From Bursaphelenchus xylophilus (taxonomy: Eukaryota; Nematoda; Chromadorea; Rhabditida; Aphelenchoididae), in assembly GCA_904066235.2 (NCBI GenBank), contig CAJFCV020000005.1, positions 4,893,501 to 4,957,500 on the forward strand: a stretch of DNA of 64,000 nt, read 5' to 3'. The notes beneath the pieces were generated by a model. It was not told the origin of the DNA and did not search any database. It saw only the letters and a program-made list of their open reading frames with translations. A program made the position numbers and the translations under genes. Of the stretch, positions 12,244 to 24,700 are shown piece by piece (the stretch's first letter is position 1; each line of letters opens with the position of its first letter).

Positions 12244-15200
12244 CTCATTCCCCAGGCATTGACCACTAGATTTTAGAGAATCGGGGGTTAACCTGGAAAC
12301 AATGGGGTCACTAGATCTTATTGTTAGCCTGAGGCCATTAATCCCACCGAGATCAATTATTCAATCGGTCTTGAATAAACTCAAGCGGAAAGAAAGGAAC
12401 GATTCAAAAGAAGGACGGAGGCATTACCAATCAACGTTAAACTCAAATTTAATCCAAAAATAAGTCCGGTAAAGGCGGACGGGCAAGGCGACCTTATCCA
12501 TAACCATTTAGGCCCATTAATTACCCCGGGACGAGTCAATTCCAACCGCACAGATTGTTCTCAAGGTGGATCGGGTTAGGCAGAACGTCCGAGGCGCCTT
12601 GCTTTAAGAGATGAGTCAGAAGGGCTGACCAAAATCAAAAAACCCCATAAAAAACAAGAACGAGGGGGGGGGGGCGAAAGGAACCGATCAACCTGAACAC
12701 TGATCCAACATTTTCGGACCCCATTTTTAGGCCATTGCCAAATTTGCATTTGGACTGAGGACAAAGAAATGCGCAGAAATGTGGTTTTCATTCAGAAAAG
12801 AAGTTTTCGAAACGCCTTTGGAACACATTTGTTGCATGGGAAACTTTGATTCACTTTCACCTTCTAAGTGAACCCAAATGTTTGCAAAATTATGACGATT
12901 AACCTGGGAGACATGGTCAACAAATTATATAAAAGGGTCATCCGAGATCTCAAAATAGTACCTTTTTTATCCGCCAGGTTCAAAACATGTAATCCGACTC
13001 TTTTGATGACTAATTATTTGAAATAAAGTAGATGAGCATGCACTCAAATAAACATTCAATAAATCTGCTGGGAAGGAATACGAAACGGTTGAGTGTTAGT
13101 CATCGTACAGTTAGGAAAAGCTCCTGAGAATGGAGGTAAAACTGAAAAAGATGAGTAAGGATTACGCAATTCATACGAGGAGTTCCTGATTTTGTATAAT
13201 TCTTGATCGAAATTTGAAATTGCTCGACTAAAGGTGGAATAAAAGCAATCTTAAGAGTGGAAATAAGTCAATACCATGTCATCAGCCACCTTCAAAGCTC
13301 AAAATGAAGATGGAAAAGTTTTGGAAAAGAAATTTTGACAAATTGAGAGAGTAATAACAGTTCGTCTTATCTATCGATTATAGCCAAAACATGCAGGGAA
13401 TACAAACACTTCTCTAAAAGTAAATACATCCGAAGAAAGAGTTCCGGTCTTACTCATTGCGCGATTACTAATAGCGCGCTGTGTGTCAAATCAATTAATT
13501 AAAAAGAGGAATCGGGGTGTTCCAGCGATAATCAACTACTTAACAGCTCGTTACGAGCTGTGAAAACAACACATGTCAAGAAGAATAACAATTCCTCAGC
13601 TGTTATCAATCATAAATTCCTCGAAATTCGACTGGAAGCTGATCTTTTCAAAGCAATTTATTTTTAAAAAGCCGGACTTTGCCACAAACAAATGGTCGGA
13701 GAGATTAATTTCCCAAAAATAAGTTTTTATCAACTGTTTCGACCACTTGGTTTATCAATCACCAAAACATGTTCCGACAGTTAATAAGGAAGAGGGACAA
13801 CAACATTCTTCGAGAAGACCACAAAGTCGCTTTTTCTCAACGGAATAATTATAAATACAGTAGAACAAATAGTGAAGATTGTGTCCTTGGTATTGATCTG
13901 ATAACCGCATTAGTTGATAATCGTTATTTTTTATACTTTTAAAGAGTAAGAGTACTGATGATAACTGAATTTACAGATTATAAAAGAATCTGAGAGTATC
14001 TTTTTAAGCATTCATTCTAAACTACAAGTCCATGTCGGTGAACACCATCCGACGTTCGAATATAAATTTGGTCCGTGTTACTGTAAGGCGGAACTGTACT
14101 TATCGCCTCTCTTTTTTGCCTATGAAACCGTTTTTGGGAGTACTTAAAAACCGTTGTTGATTTCGTTCTCTAATGATTTGATCTTTTCAATGGTCTCCAT
14201 TGCACTGTTTTAACCTAGTTACGATTCGTTCTAGAGTTTGTGCTTGTTCGGTCAAGACTTGCTCTGTTTTCACACAGAATGTAGAATAAACAGAGGCCGA
14301 GTTTAAAGTGAAGGCATAGTTATGTCAGTTGATTTATTCTTGTTTCAGTGAAATATTGAGATCATGTTTTGCTCTTCATGACGTAATGGAGAGATTATTG
14401 ATGTCGGAAATTGAACTATTGGCCGTAAAATGTAGAATGCATTAGATAACAATGTACTTGATAAGAATCTTCGGTATTATGTAAGTATTCAAAAACAGAT
14501 TGATACTTACATTTTGAATTACGGATTTCTTACCGTACTTTCTGCGAAGAATGAATAATATTTTTTCGCTTTTGAAATTGCCTCCCATTTATCCTGGAGT
14601 TCGCGGATTCCAGAATATTTCGAAACCCGGCTTTCGAAAGAGCTGGGCAAGTTTTTCTCCAAGATATTCCCGAAACAGCAGAGAAAAGTTTTGGGTTACC
14701 GTATCTCCCCGCTACTCCTCGGGTTCCTTGGGAGGATACGTCAAATGAAGTGGATTGGTTTTGCCAACTTGTGTATGCTGTAAAGTAAGCGTTCGCTGGC
14801 GTAACAACTGTACTAAAAAGAAGAGGCAGGGTAACTGTTGAGAAGTGCAAGAATTGTTTTCTCGATCATATCCGGTAATTGTAACTTTTTCGAATTGGAA
14901 GTTTAGTGAGTTGTCTCTCATTATAAAAATTGTTTGCTTATAATTTGACGTCCTAAACAGACTCTGAAAGGTACCTTAAAACCAGCTTCTTTAAGTACTC
15001 GGCCTAATTTAAAAGATAATTTTGAGAAATCACAAGTCATGGAAACATGACTTCCGGTGATAGAGATGATGATAGTAGTAAAACCTGCTGACGTACTACA
15101 TGAAGAAAAACCCAAAATTACATGGAATTATCTTTGTTTTGGACTGAATGGAATGTTGCAATCGTTTTTTTTGGGTCGGTAAATACTCGTATATAAAGTC

Positions 15201-15334
15201 TCTTCCCCAAATGTATTAGTCATGGTTACCGTAATCACATGACTCTGTTCAAACAGAGGGCGGGAGCGCTTTTATCTCATGCGGGCTTTACACATTCCCG
15301 ATAAAGTTTCTTACAGTAAACAACGGGCCGGTCG
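12244..15334. other. intergenic region between rin-1 and the insulin gene
   Basis: Three kilobases upstream of two divergently transcribed genes, so probably containing both promoters. It has a run of about ten G at 12664-12673 and otherwise AT-rich sequence. Short open frames near 14530-15115 lie on both strands, but I found no convincing splice-linked coding sequence. A TATATAAAG stretch near 15190 is about 140 nt upstream of the insulin start codon. Confidence 0.5.
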
Positions 15335-16203
15335 ATGTTCGGATACCAGTTGTTATTGTGTTGCTTCCTGTTGTTGATGAAGACGTCTGATGGGCGGTAT
15401 TGCGGCGAGAAATTGATGGGGAAATTGAGCTCGTTGTGTACCAACAATTTAGACTGTACTTATGTGGAGGTGGATCTCAGACAGCCGACCAGTAAGTCAT
15501 ATCAATTATTTTCGTCTTTACAACACAATTATAATACAAGACTACCTTTGAGTTATTTAAAAACCTTCTAGATCAGTCTTTCTTATCAAAGCTTTAAGCA
15601 ATCCGTCTTCTTCTGCAGAAAGTCCTGTTGATTAAATTCCACATGGACTTGACTATCCAAACGACTTTGACTTTCCACAGTATTAAAAATCACGTCCTTC
15701 CAAACATCGTGACCTTGTTTCGAAAAGCGTTTTTCTTTTTTTAAATCTCTAAATACTTGTCTAAATATTGCTGTTGCCAGGTTTTTTGTCGCCTACGCCT
15801 CACCATCAATTTCACTGAAGCAGTAAATAAGATTACTCAAGGATAATACTCATAAAACTAAGAACTTACTGTTTTTTACAGATAAGAGATGCCTGTTAGG
15901 ACGCATTATATAACATTTTAATTTTTTAATTTTGAGGTACTTCTGGCAGAAATGAATAAAAATGTAAATATTGTGTATCCCTTACTCCTCTGCGTCTAAG
16001 ATGTTTCTGGTTTCATCAAATTCCATTTAATTTGCAAGGAGTTACATAAAAAAAATTGACAACCCCTCGTCAAGTTCTGTAACTTGATGATTTCAGCTTT
16101 TCTTCGGTGGTGTTGTAGCCAGACCAAGTGTTCAGACGAAGATCTCAAGAAATATTGCTGTGGATTGGTCTTGAGGGCTAAGTTGAGTGGAAATAATGCC
16201 TAA
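15335..16203 (+). CDS. insulin-like peptide
   Basis: Two exons, 15335-15491 and 16097-16203, joined in phase 1 by a 605-nt intron, encode 87 residues. The first 20 residues (MFGYQLLLCCFLLLMKTSDG) are a signal peptide. A B-chain follows with C-x11-C (CGEKLMGKLSSLC) and one further Cys five residues on. The second exon gives the A-chain CCSQTKCSDEDLKKYCC. The additional B-chain Cys and the second terminal A-chain Cys would make the fourth disulfide seen in many nematode insulins. The linker between chains is short (about 17 residues) with no clear dibasic site, so it may remain a single chain. Oddly, four residues rather than the usual three separate the CC pair from the next A-chain Cys. The family is clear from both chains; the matching C. 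elegans ins gene is not, because these peptides diverge quickly. It would act through the DAF-2 receptor. Confidence 0.82.
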
Positions 16204-18709
16204 GGGTCTTCTCAGTTCTTATTTGTTAATTAAAGTAGGTTTTGTTGAAATCCCGGTGTTTTTTAAATGAATTCGCTGATTTCATTAATGTTCGTAATTT
16301 CCGGTCATTTTTTCAGCGTAACCGGTTTCCAATATCCAGTAGTATTCTCAACAAAAAGCCGATTTTATTGTTAATGGCATGGTAATCCCAATATAAGCAT
16401 CATATCCATCGCTTTCACTATCCGACCTGTTCTCAAGTCAATTAATGAGAATGAAATCGACGAGGAACGAAGAACCAAAGAAAAGTCAACGAGTCAAGTC
16501 CGTTGCAGTTAGTTACTTACTTATGAACTGTTTTCTCAATTCGCCAAAGTTTATTTTTTTGTTCATAATTGCGTATTACTCACGTTAATTTCTTCTACAG
16601 TATCCTCTGATCAAATATTTTTTTTTGCGTTTTTATTTCTAACTTTATTATAAACCTACTGTAAATGACGCAGCAGTAAGGTTTCAGTAATGTGATTGTT
16701 GTAAAATGCAGACTTTTTGTCGCTAAATTCATTTCCGATCCGATGACGAGAGATCGACCATTCCAAAAAACTTAAAGTGAAGTTTCAGCGCCTTTCTCAA
16801 CGCTCCAAAGGGCCGTGGAAAGCGGCGCTTCTCAAATAACGAAACCGATATCCAGGGTAATCCCTTAAAGGTAAAATGAACAAATTGGAGTAAAAAGGGC
16901 GAGAGTAACCCAAATCGACCGAATCTATGTCAATCATTCTCTCCTTGCCGATCCAGCTGATTATTTTTATTTTCTTTCCGAAAAAGTTTTGAAAGGTGAT
17001 AAGTCGGATAAGGGAAGGGATGACCAATTGTGCAAAACATTGGGAAGACGGCTTTGATGAAAGCGAAAGTAGGGTAAGAATGGGAGGGTTTCATAACTGG
17101 AAAGTTGGGAAATTTCCGGAAAGGGCTTACATTTCTAAGGATAAGTTGTTGCGTCGCGTTTCGTTTTATCACGCAAATGACGCTCCGGACTTCTAGAAGG
17201 CAGATTTAAGTTTGTATCCGTCACTATTCTTTTGTTACCGAAGGATCTTCTTCAAAAATATTATTATCCCTTTTGACGATTTAATTACTGTTCGGGTATA
17301 AATTATTTTCTTTAAATTTCCACTATTTGGCGCAAATTCCTTCGCGAAAATTATGAAAGTTGCGTCACAGAGATTTCAATCTCCATTCGCGCGTTCCAAT
17401 TTGGGATTCTCCGAGATTTGCGTAATCATTTGCGCATCCTGCGAATTCAAATTCTTGAATCTTCGGCTCCGGTTCCTTGGATATAAAATGCCATTAAACG
17501 CGTACAATTCGACGTCACTTTCTCTTTCTCCCATTGTAACGCGTCATTGATTGTTGGTGGATTTGTAACCAAGATCTCTTTAAAAGGTTCGGATCGAAAC
17601 CAGTGGACCGCCACATAACTGTGTGAATTGCACTCACAAAAGGGGTGTATTTAGCCGGTCTTATAAGTTTATTTGTCGATCAAGAAGGCGGCTTCGAACG
17701 TCTCAAATCAAGATTAGAAAGGCGAAAAGACGATACGGGTCAAGGACGCTGAAATTCATAGGAACTGTGTCATTTACAGCAGGCTTCAGCAGGTCTTGCT
17801 TGTCCTTGGGCGGAGCGAGAGGGAAAGTTTCTTGTTCACCGTTCATTGCACTCCTTTCTTCAGGCTTAATCCGCCGATCTAACGAGTTTTTGAGTTCACT
17901 GTTTTCTGTCCATTCCTGCAGGATCTGTTCGAAATAGAACGGCTGTTTTGAGGAGGGAACTGTTCTGGATACGGGATGGAATTCGGTAAATTCACTGCCG
18001 AGATATTAGGGGGAAGAATTGGGATCAAAAATATTATTGTAAGCAGGTGGACGGGGGAGGGAAGGATGCCGCAGAGAGGTAGATGGATCTCGAGATAGAC
18101 GCCTAGAGATGCGGCGACAGATATCTGCCTTCCATAATCGTCTCTAATATAGTGAAAAGGATAAGGTGCGACGACGAACGGCATGAGATTCATCTCCATC
18201 TTCTCGATTGTAGGTCAGTGGAGAGGCGAGCGGATTGTTTGACAGGTATGCGCCCGTTTTGGCTGCACCCGGCTTCTTCGCCGCGCCGATCTTCGGGAAG
18301 GAGAATTCACCGTTTTTTTTTTGAATTCCGATAGCGCTGATTTAGAGCGCTGCGCCGACTTTCTTCGGATCTTTCCTGGATCTCATGGATAAAGCCGAGA
18401 AAATTTCAGTGGGGCGGGTCAGGTCGGTTCCCTTCCAAATGCTCTTACTTTTTTATCCTGGAATCCGGTACACTCCCTTTCTTCTTCTCTCACCTGTCAT
18501 TAAACGAATATCGTTTTCTTATATGGGGTTATGGTTGTTTTAAGGCGATTTGCTTTCATTTACTCTTGAATTCCATCCTTCCGGTTCATCCTCGGGCGTG
18601 TTGCTGCTTGTAATCTTGTTATACGGTTATCAATTACAGCTTTTTGGCTTTCAACTTTGATTGTAACAGGCCATAAGAGACAATCACTCGAAGTCTCAAC
18701 TCGTCCAGA
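16204..18709. other. intergenic region and probable mlt-11 promoter
   Basis: No gene is supported. An Arg-rich frame at 17623-17937 and frames at 16797-17196 on both strands have no splice or homology support. Upstream of the MLT-11-like gene, at 18416-18427, the sequence GGGTCAGGTCGG resembles two adjacent nuclear-receptor half-sites. In C. elegans, moulting genes are controlled by the ROR-type receptor NHR-23, so this is a plausible but unproven site. Confidence 0.4.
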
Positions 18710-21700
18710 ATGCGGCGCATTGATGCGCTCTCTGTGGCGCTTTGTGCCTTGCTTTTAGTACAGACGGTGATTTCACGTAAGTAGTCAAGAATAGTCTCAA
18801 GTGTAAATTATAGAAGAAGCCGATCCATGTAAACGACAGCCCTTCAGAGGACGATGTCCAGGAACAGGACCCAATGGCCAACCCCAAAGATCTCAGTTTG
18901 TGTTGAGGTATTACTTGAGGAGTGGAGAATGTGTTTCGTATCCATACGGTAAGCGCTTATTCGACATTTTTTTCACAAACTCCGCTAATTTCTAATCAAA
19001 AAATTGTCTTACAGGACATTGCTCGAATGACGAAAACGAACCCAAATTGTTCCGTTACAAAGAGGAATGTGAAGATGCTTGTATCGGAGACAAGGAGGTG
19101 GTTGAGCATACTCAGTCTCCCAACTCTGTCCAAACTTATGCCACGATGTCCCCAGGCAAATCCGAATGTCAGAAACAACGTGAACTGAAAGGATCTGGAA
19201 ACCTGGTCAAGGGAGCTTATGTCCCCGAATGTGAAGCCGATGGATCTTTCAAAGCTCTTCAATGCGAACAAGATGGCTTGACTTGTTTCTGTGTTGACCG
19301 GTCGGGTATTGAGCTTACCAACTCTCGTTGCCAACCAGGCCAGCCAAAGCCTGACTGTGAGAAGATCGCAGCTGCCCCACCAATGCGTTCAAATGAATGC
19401 ACAGGCGGAGTCAACGCCGGGCCTTGCCAAGGACACATTCCAAGATGGTTCTATGATGAGAGAACTCTTCAATGTAAACAATTTGACTATTCTGGTTGTG
19501 GTGGAAACGGCAACAACTATGCAACTGAGGTTGCTTGTAAGCTCCGTTGTGCGCCCCAGCCAGAAGCCAAGGATCAATTCTGTCACAGTGGATTGCCGTT
19601 GAAGAACCCCGAAGGATCGTTGGCCGACTGTTCAAAGAGCAGCTGTCCAAGTGGGTTCAAGTGTAACAACTTGCCCACTCAATCCGTCTGTTGTCCCGAT
19701 GTCGAGAAGAATGCTGAAGCTGGAGTCTTGGATTCCGGAAGAAAGGCCAATCCCTGTTCATTGCCCAAGGAGAGAGGTCCTTGCGACAAATATGAGCTTC
19801 GTTTCTACTACAGCGCCGAGCTTAAGGAATGTAAATATTTCTTCTATGGAGGTTGCGACGGGAATGCCAACAACTTCGGACGCAAGGAAGAGTGCGACCA
19901 GGTTTGCAATGCAGGCAAGAATTCAAATACTTTTATTCTTATCAGATGTCAACGTTACGTAACAAATTAGTGCTTTAGGTCAAGCAGTAAATGCCGGTGA
20001 AACTCCAACTGCCGCCCCAGCCACCGAAGTTCAAGAACAAACCACTGCTCAAGAGACTGTTGTCCCTGCTGTCACCACTGAGGTCATCCCAGAGAATGAA
20101 CCTGAACCTATTCAGACAACTGTTGATACCTTTGAGCCATCGTAAGTACTCAACCTCTGTATGAAAACTTCCTTTGCAGTACCACCACAGTTGTTGAACG
20201 AACCACCGTCGATCAGACTTTGGTCAAACTGAACAGCAAGGAAGAAGAGGCTACTGAAGAAAGGCCAGAAGACCGTCAGACTACTGTTGCCGAGATTGAG
20301 GCTCCTTCAGAACAGAAGGCCACAACTGAAGAGCAAAAGACAGAAACTGAGGCCCCAGCCAATGAAGCCACTACACAGCAAGCTGTTCAAGTTGACTCTG
20401 AAGCACAAGCCGAAGAAAAGTCAGAACAAAAGGAAACGTCAAAGCCGATTGATAATGGAACCGAGGACTCTGAGCTGACCCAACGACCAGTCCAAGAGAC
20501 CGAAGTCCCAACTCAACCGCAGACTCAGCCTCCTGAGACTGTCGCCCCAGTCCAGACTCGCCCGCCTCGGCCACAAACTAAACGTCCACCCCCACCAACC
20601 ACCACTGCCGTCCCTCTTCCGACCAACAGGTGTCAACATCCAGTTGACAGCGGGAACTGTGGTGGTCGATTCGATAGATGGATCTGGAATGCCGAAAAAA
20701 GAATCTGCGAGAGTTTCATCTACACTGGATGTGGAGGAAATGGAAACAACTTTGGCAGTCGCGAAGAATGTCTCAGCATCTGTCACATTGAGGGTGAGAA
20801 TTAAAAAATGTTATTGTACTTTTTTTTAACCATCACAAAAAATTTGCTGTTATTTTAGTAGTTCCAAAAGTCAGCCCCAAGGAAGTCGACCTCGAGAATG
20901 TCTGCGATGCTGAAATTGATGCTGGAAACTGTGGAGGATCTTTCCTCAGATTCGCGTTCGATAAGGAGACCAAGGATTGTAAACAGTTCAACTATGGAGG
21001 TTGTGGAGGAAACGGAAACAACTTCGCCAACATGAAAGACTGCCGCAAGAAGTGCGCCGATAATGTTCAAGGTACCCACAAAGGCCAACGCACTGACTGT
21101 AAATTAATTTCATTGTTTCTTTCTTCGAGTAGTATCATTGGTGAAGAGAGAAAGAAACAATCTCTAGTAGAGCACCGTTAACCCTGTTTTTGTTCAGCTA
21201 ACGCCACTTTTTTTGTTTTCCCATTATAGGTTTGTGTTCACAATTTTGTTGTTGTTTTAGCCACCACCTTACCCGAAGATCTCTGCGAACATCCAGTTGA
21301 TGTGGGAGAGTGTTCGGGAGTGTTCGCTCGTTTCGCCTACAACCAGCTCACCAATGACTGCCAGCAGTTCACATACGGTGGATGCGGCGGAAACGGAAAT
21401 AACTTCCCGAACAAGGCTGAATGTTTGTCGGCGTGTGCAAAAGGTATTAGTCAGCAGAGAATTAGGGATGAGAAAGTTTGTTGTGGATTCTGTTTATGCA
21501 CTTTACAGTAACTTTTTATCTTGTTCCACTACCAAAATTAGTTTTTGTCCGTTAGTAGTCACTTAGAGCACAATAATTACATCCTCCTTTCTTATTCACA
21601 CACAACTTCAGTTAAATGCCCACCCGAACCAGCCTGTGACATCGGCCGTTGCCAGTTGGTGAAAGATGCCCACGGCTGCTCCTTCTGCAGTTGTCCACCA

Positions 21701-24700
21701 CCTCCCTCAATCTCGCACCCACCACTCCAACCTCGTACGCACCTTCACTTGTTTCCTTAATAAATTAATTTTAGCCCCAGTAATCAACCAACGTCCTCAT
21801 TGTCCAGTTCTGGATCTACAATCCTGCACTGATCCTTGCATTATCTTCACCAACCGTGAAGGATGTCAAGAATGTGTGTGCCCGGTGACTCCACCCACCT
21901 TCGTTCCTCGTCCTCCTGGCTCATTCGAAGGCCGTCCACCAGCCCCACCAGCTCCTCCAGCGCCAGTTGATATCCCTCACAAACGTAAGCAATGTTTTCA
22001 ATGTTAAAAATTATCGCTATAAATAGTTTTAGCGTTATTAATATATGAAAATTATCATTGAGGATGACATCCGAGTTTTAAATTCTTTTCCTTCAGAACC
22101 CAAACCACCAACGGTTGAGGGCAGACCATTGAAGCAGAACACTGAGAACGAGATTCGTGACGAAGTTCGCCCTGAGGTCTTCCCAGAGCGTGAATTCCCA
22201 ATTCAGCCAGCTCCTCCTCCACGGCAACATGCTATTGCTCCTCCAGATTTCTCTGAGCCATTCCCTGAATTGGGAGAACAATGTACCCAGAGAATGGACC
22301 CCGGACCATGCTCCAACTTTGTGCAAAGATGGTTCTTCAACCCTGCTCAAGGCGCTTGCGAACCCTTCCAATATGGTGGATGTGCCGGAAACAGAAACCA
22401 CTTCTTCACTGAGCGTGAATGCCAGATTCATTGCCAGAGATTTGCAGCTCGTAAGTTTTATCACACTCACAATCGCACACTAAGCACTAAATTAGGCGTT
22501 GAAACCACCACTGAGTTTGTTGCACCCTCACACCAATTCCCAAATGCACCAGTTGCTGAACGCGGCAACGGCCAACAGAGAGGCGCTGAGCAACAAGGAG
22601 AACGTCAACGATTCCAAGGTCTAATTGAAAAAGGATTCCGTGGGCAACAACAAGTCGTCCAACAACAACGATTCCAAGGGCAAAGCCAGGGTTTCCGTAA
22701 TGAACAAGTTCCTCAACAAGGCCATTTGGAAGAAGGATTCCGAGCACAACAACCATCTATCCCTCAACAAGGTTTCCAAAAACAAGGCCAAGGATTCCGA
22801 AGTGAACAAGTTCCTCAACAAGGCCAATTTGAACAAGCACCCCGAGGACAACAACAAGTCGTTCAACAACAACAATTCCAAGGACGAAGCCAAGGTTTCC
22901 AAAATGAGCAATCTCCTCAACAAGGCCAATTTGAGCAAAGATTCCAAGGACAACAACAACCTATTCTTCATCAAGGCTTCCAACAACAAGGCCAAGGTTT
23001 CCAAGGAGAACGACAAGTTCAAGGCCAAAGGCCAATTGCTGAGCCAAATCATCGCCCTCAACCTTCCGCTCAGTCAGAGCAAGGAGTTGTTGTCTCTCGC
23101 CCGATCCAATCCGGTCCACATGTGCCAGAAAGAAGAATCCAAAACCAACAATTTGAATTCATTGAGCAGAACTTGAACAACCACGAAGCCGTCAATGTAG
23201 ACATGCCCAAATCTGCACCACGACCATCGGTGCCGTCCGGAGCTGACCTGAAGAACTTTGGTTCAAGCTTGGAAGGCCACATGGAAAGAGGAAATGTTGA
23301 GCAATCAAACTTCCCTCCACAAAGCACTTTTGAACGTAAGGACACGCTTACTGCACAAAGCACTTCTGCACCCTTGCCTTCTCCCGCTTTCCAGCCTTCT
23401 GAAAACGCTCAGTCTGGCCTGGTCACCCGGGCCTGGCATTTTGTTTCCAAAGCTCCGCTTCAGCCAGAAAACGGTCAGCCCTTATCTCCTCAGCTGGTCG
23501 TACCTTTGCCATTTGAGCCAGTCCAAAAGGAGAATCCCTCCCCTCAAGAGCCACCAGTCAGTTTTGGCCAAGACACCAAGTCGCGGCCCGTTGTTCATGC
23601 CCAGCCATCACTCCAAGAGATATCCCAAGGTGAAGGATATAATCCTGAGCAGGCTCTGAGTCGCGAGAACAACCCTTACGCGGTTAAAAACTCTCAGACT
23701 CCACCACCCAACTTCAACATCCCTCCTTTCAAGCCAAGTGGAAACATTAATGACCAATATATTCCACCACAAGCTCAGCCTTCGTATCCTAATCAATTCA
23801 ATGGGCCATCAGTGAACAACCAGCAGTACATCCCACCTCAACCTGCTACCATTGGGCCAAATGTGAGGCCCACAATTAACGAAGTTGCCCATGGAAACCC
23901 GTGGACTTCTCCAACTGTCGCACCTTCAGCTCAGCCACCTCAGACTTCTCATGCTGTTGTTCCTCCAGCTGAGTCTTCCCAATCTGAATATAGGAAGGTT
24001 AAAGACTTGGCCCCAGCGCCACTTGCTCCAACTGAGAGCGATAAAACTGTAAAGAAAGTTGAAGAAGTTAAAGTCGAAGAACAGACTGAGCCATCTACCA
24101 TCAAGACAACTGAATTGACCACTGAAGCCTTGGTTGAGGCTAAAGTAACCGAGGAAATCAAAGAGACCACCCCCGAAGTCACTACAGAAGCTACTACTCA
24201 TCGTCTTAACATCAAGCCTATTTCTGAAGTTAATGCTAAAGCCAAGGCTTCCAAGATTGAGCCTCTCCTCGAGAAAGCGATTGAAGTGAAAACTGAGGAA
24301 AAGGAGGTTCACTCCGGAGAATTCCAACCAGCAATTTCCCAAAAAGGAAAGATGCCAGTAGCTTCTACCAGCTTCGATGGAAATGACGTTGTCGAGAAAC
24401 CGCAAGTGAAACAAAGCCTGGTTGAACTGAAACCAGTTGAAGTGCCAAAGAAATCGATTGAAGAAAGCACTTTGGCCTCTGAACATCTTATCCCAAGTTT
24501 CGTTGACATGGATCAAGATAAAGATTTGTTGGAACCAGCTAGTGGCGAAGAACCAATCGACATTTCGAAGAGTGTTGATATTACTGCTTCAGAAGCGCCA
24601 GTTCAGTCATCATCATCACAAACTACTCAAGAAACAACGAAATCTGAATCTACGATCACACAGAGCACAACACCAAAAGGTTTTTATTTCTTTCACTTTT

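Noticed and set aside
14530..15115. Several 60-100-residue frames on both strands
   Set aside because: They overlap each other and show no known motif; the nearby insulin exon accounts for the only clear coding signal.
17623..17937. Arg/Ser-rich 104-residue plus-strand frame
   Set aside because: No homology, and an antisense frame of equal length overlaps it; probably chance.
22487..23061. Long minus-strand frames opposite the Gln-rich region
   Set aside because: They mirror CAA codons of the coding strand and have no splice or domain support.
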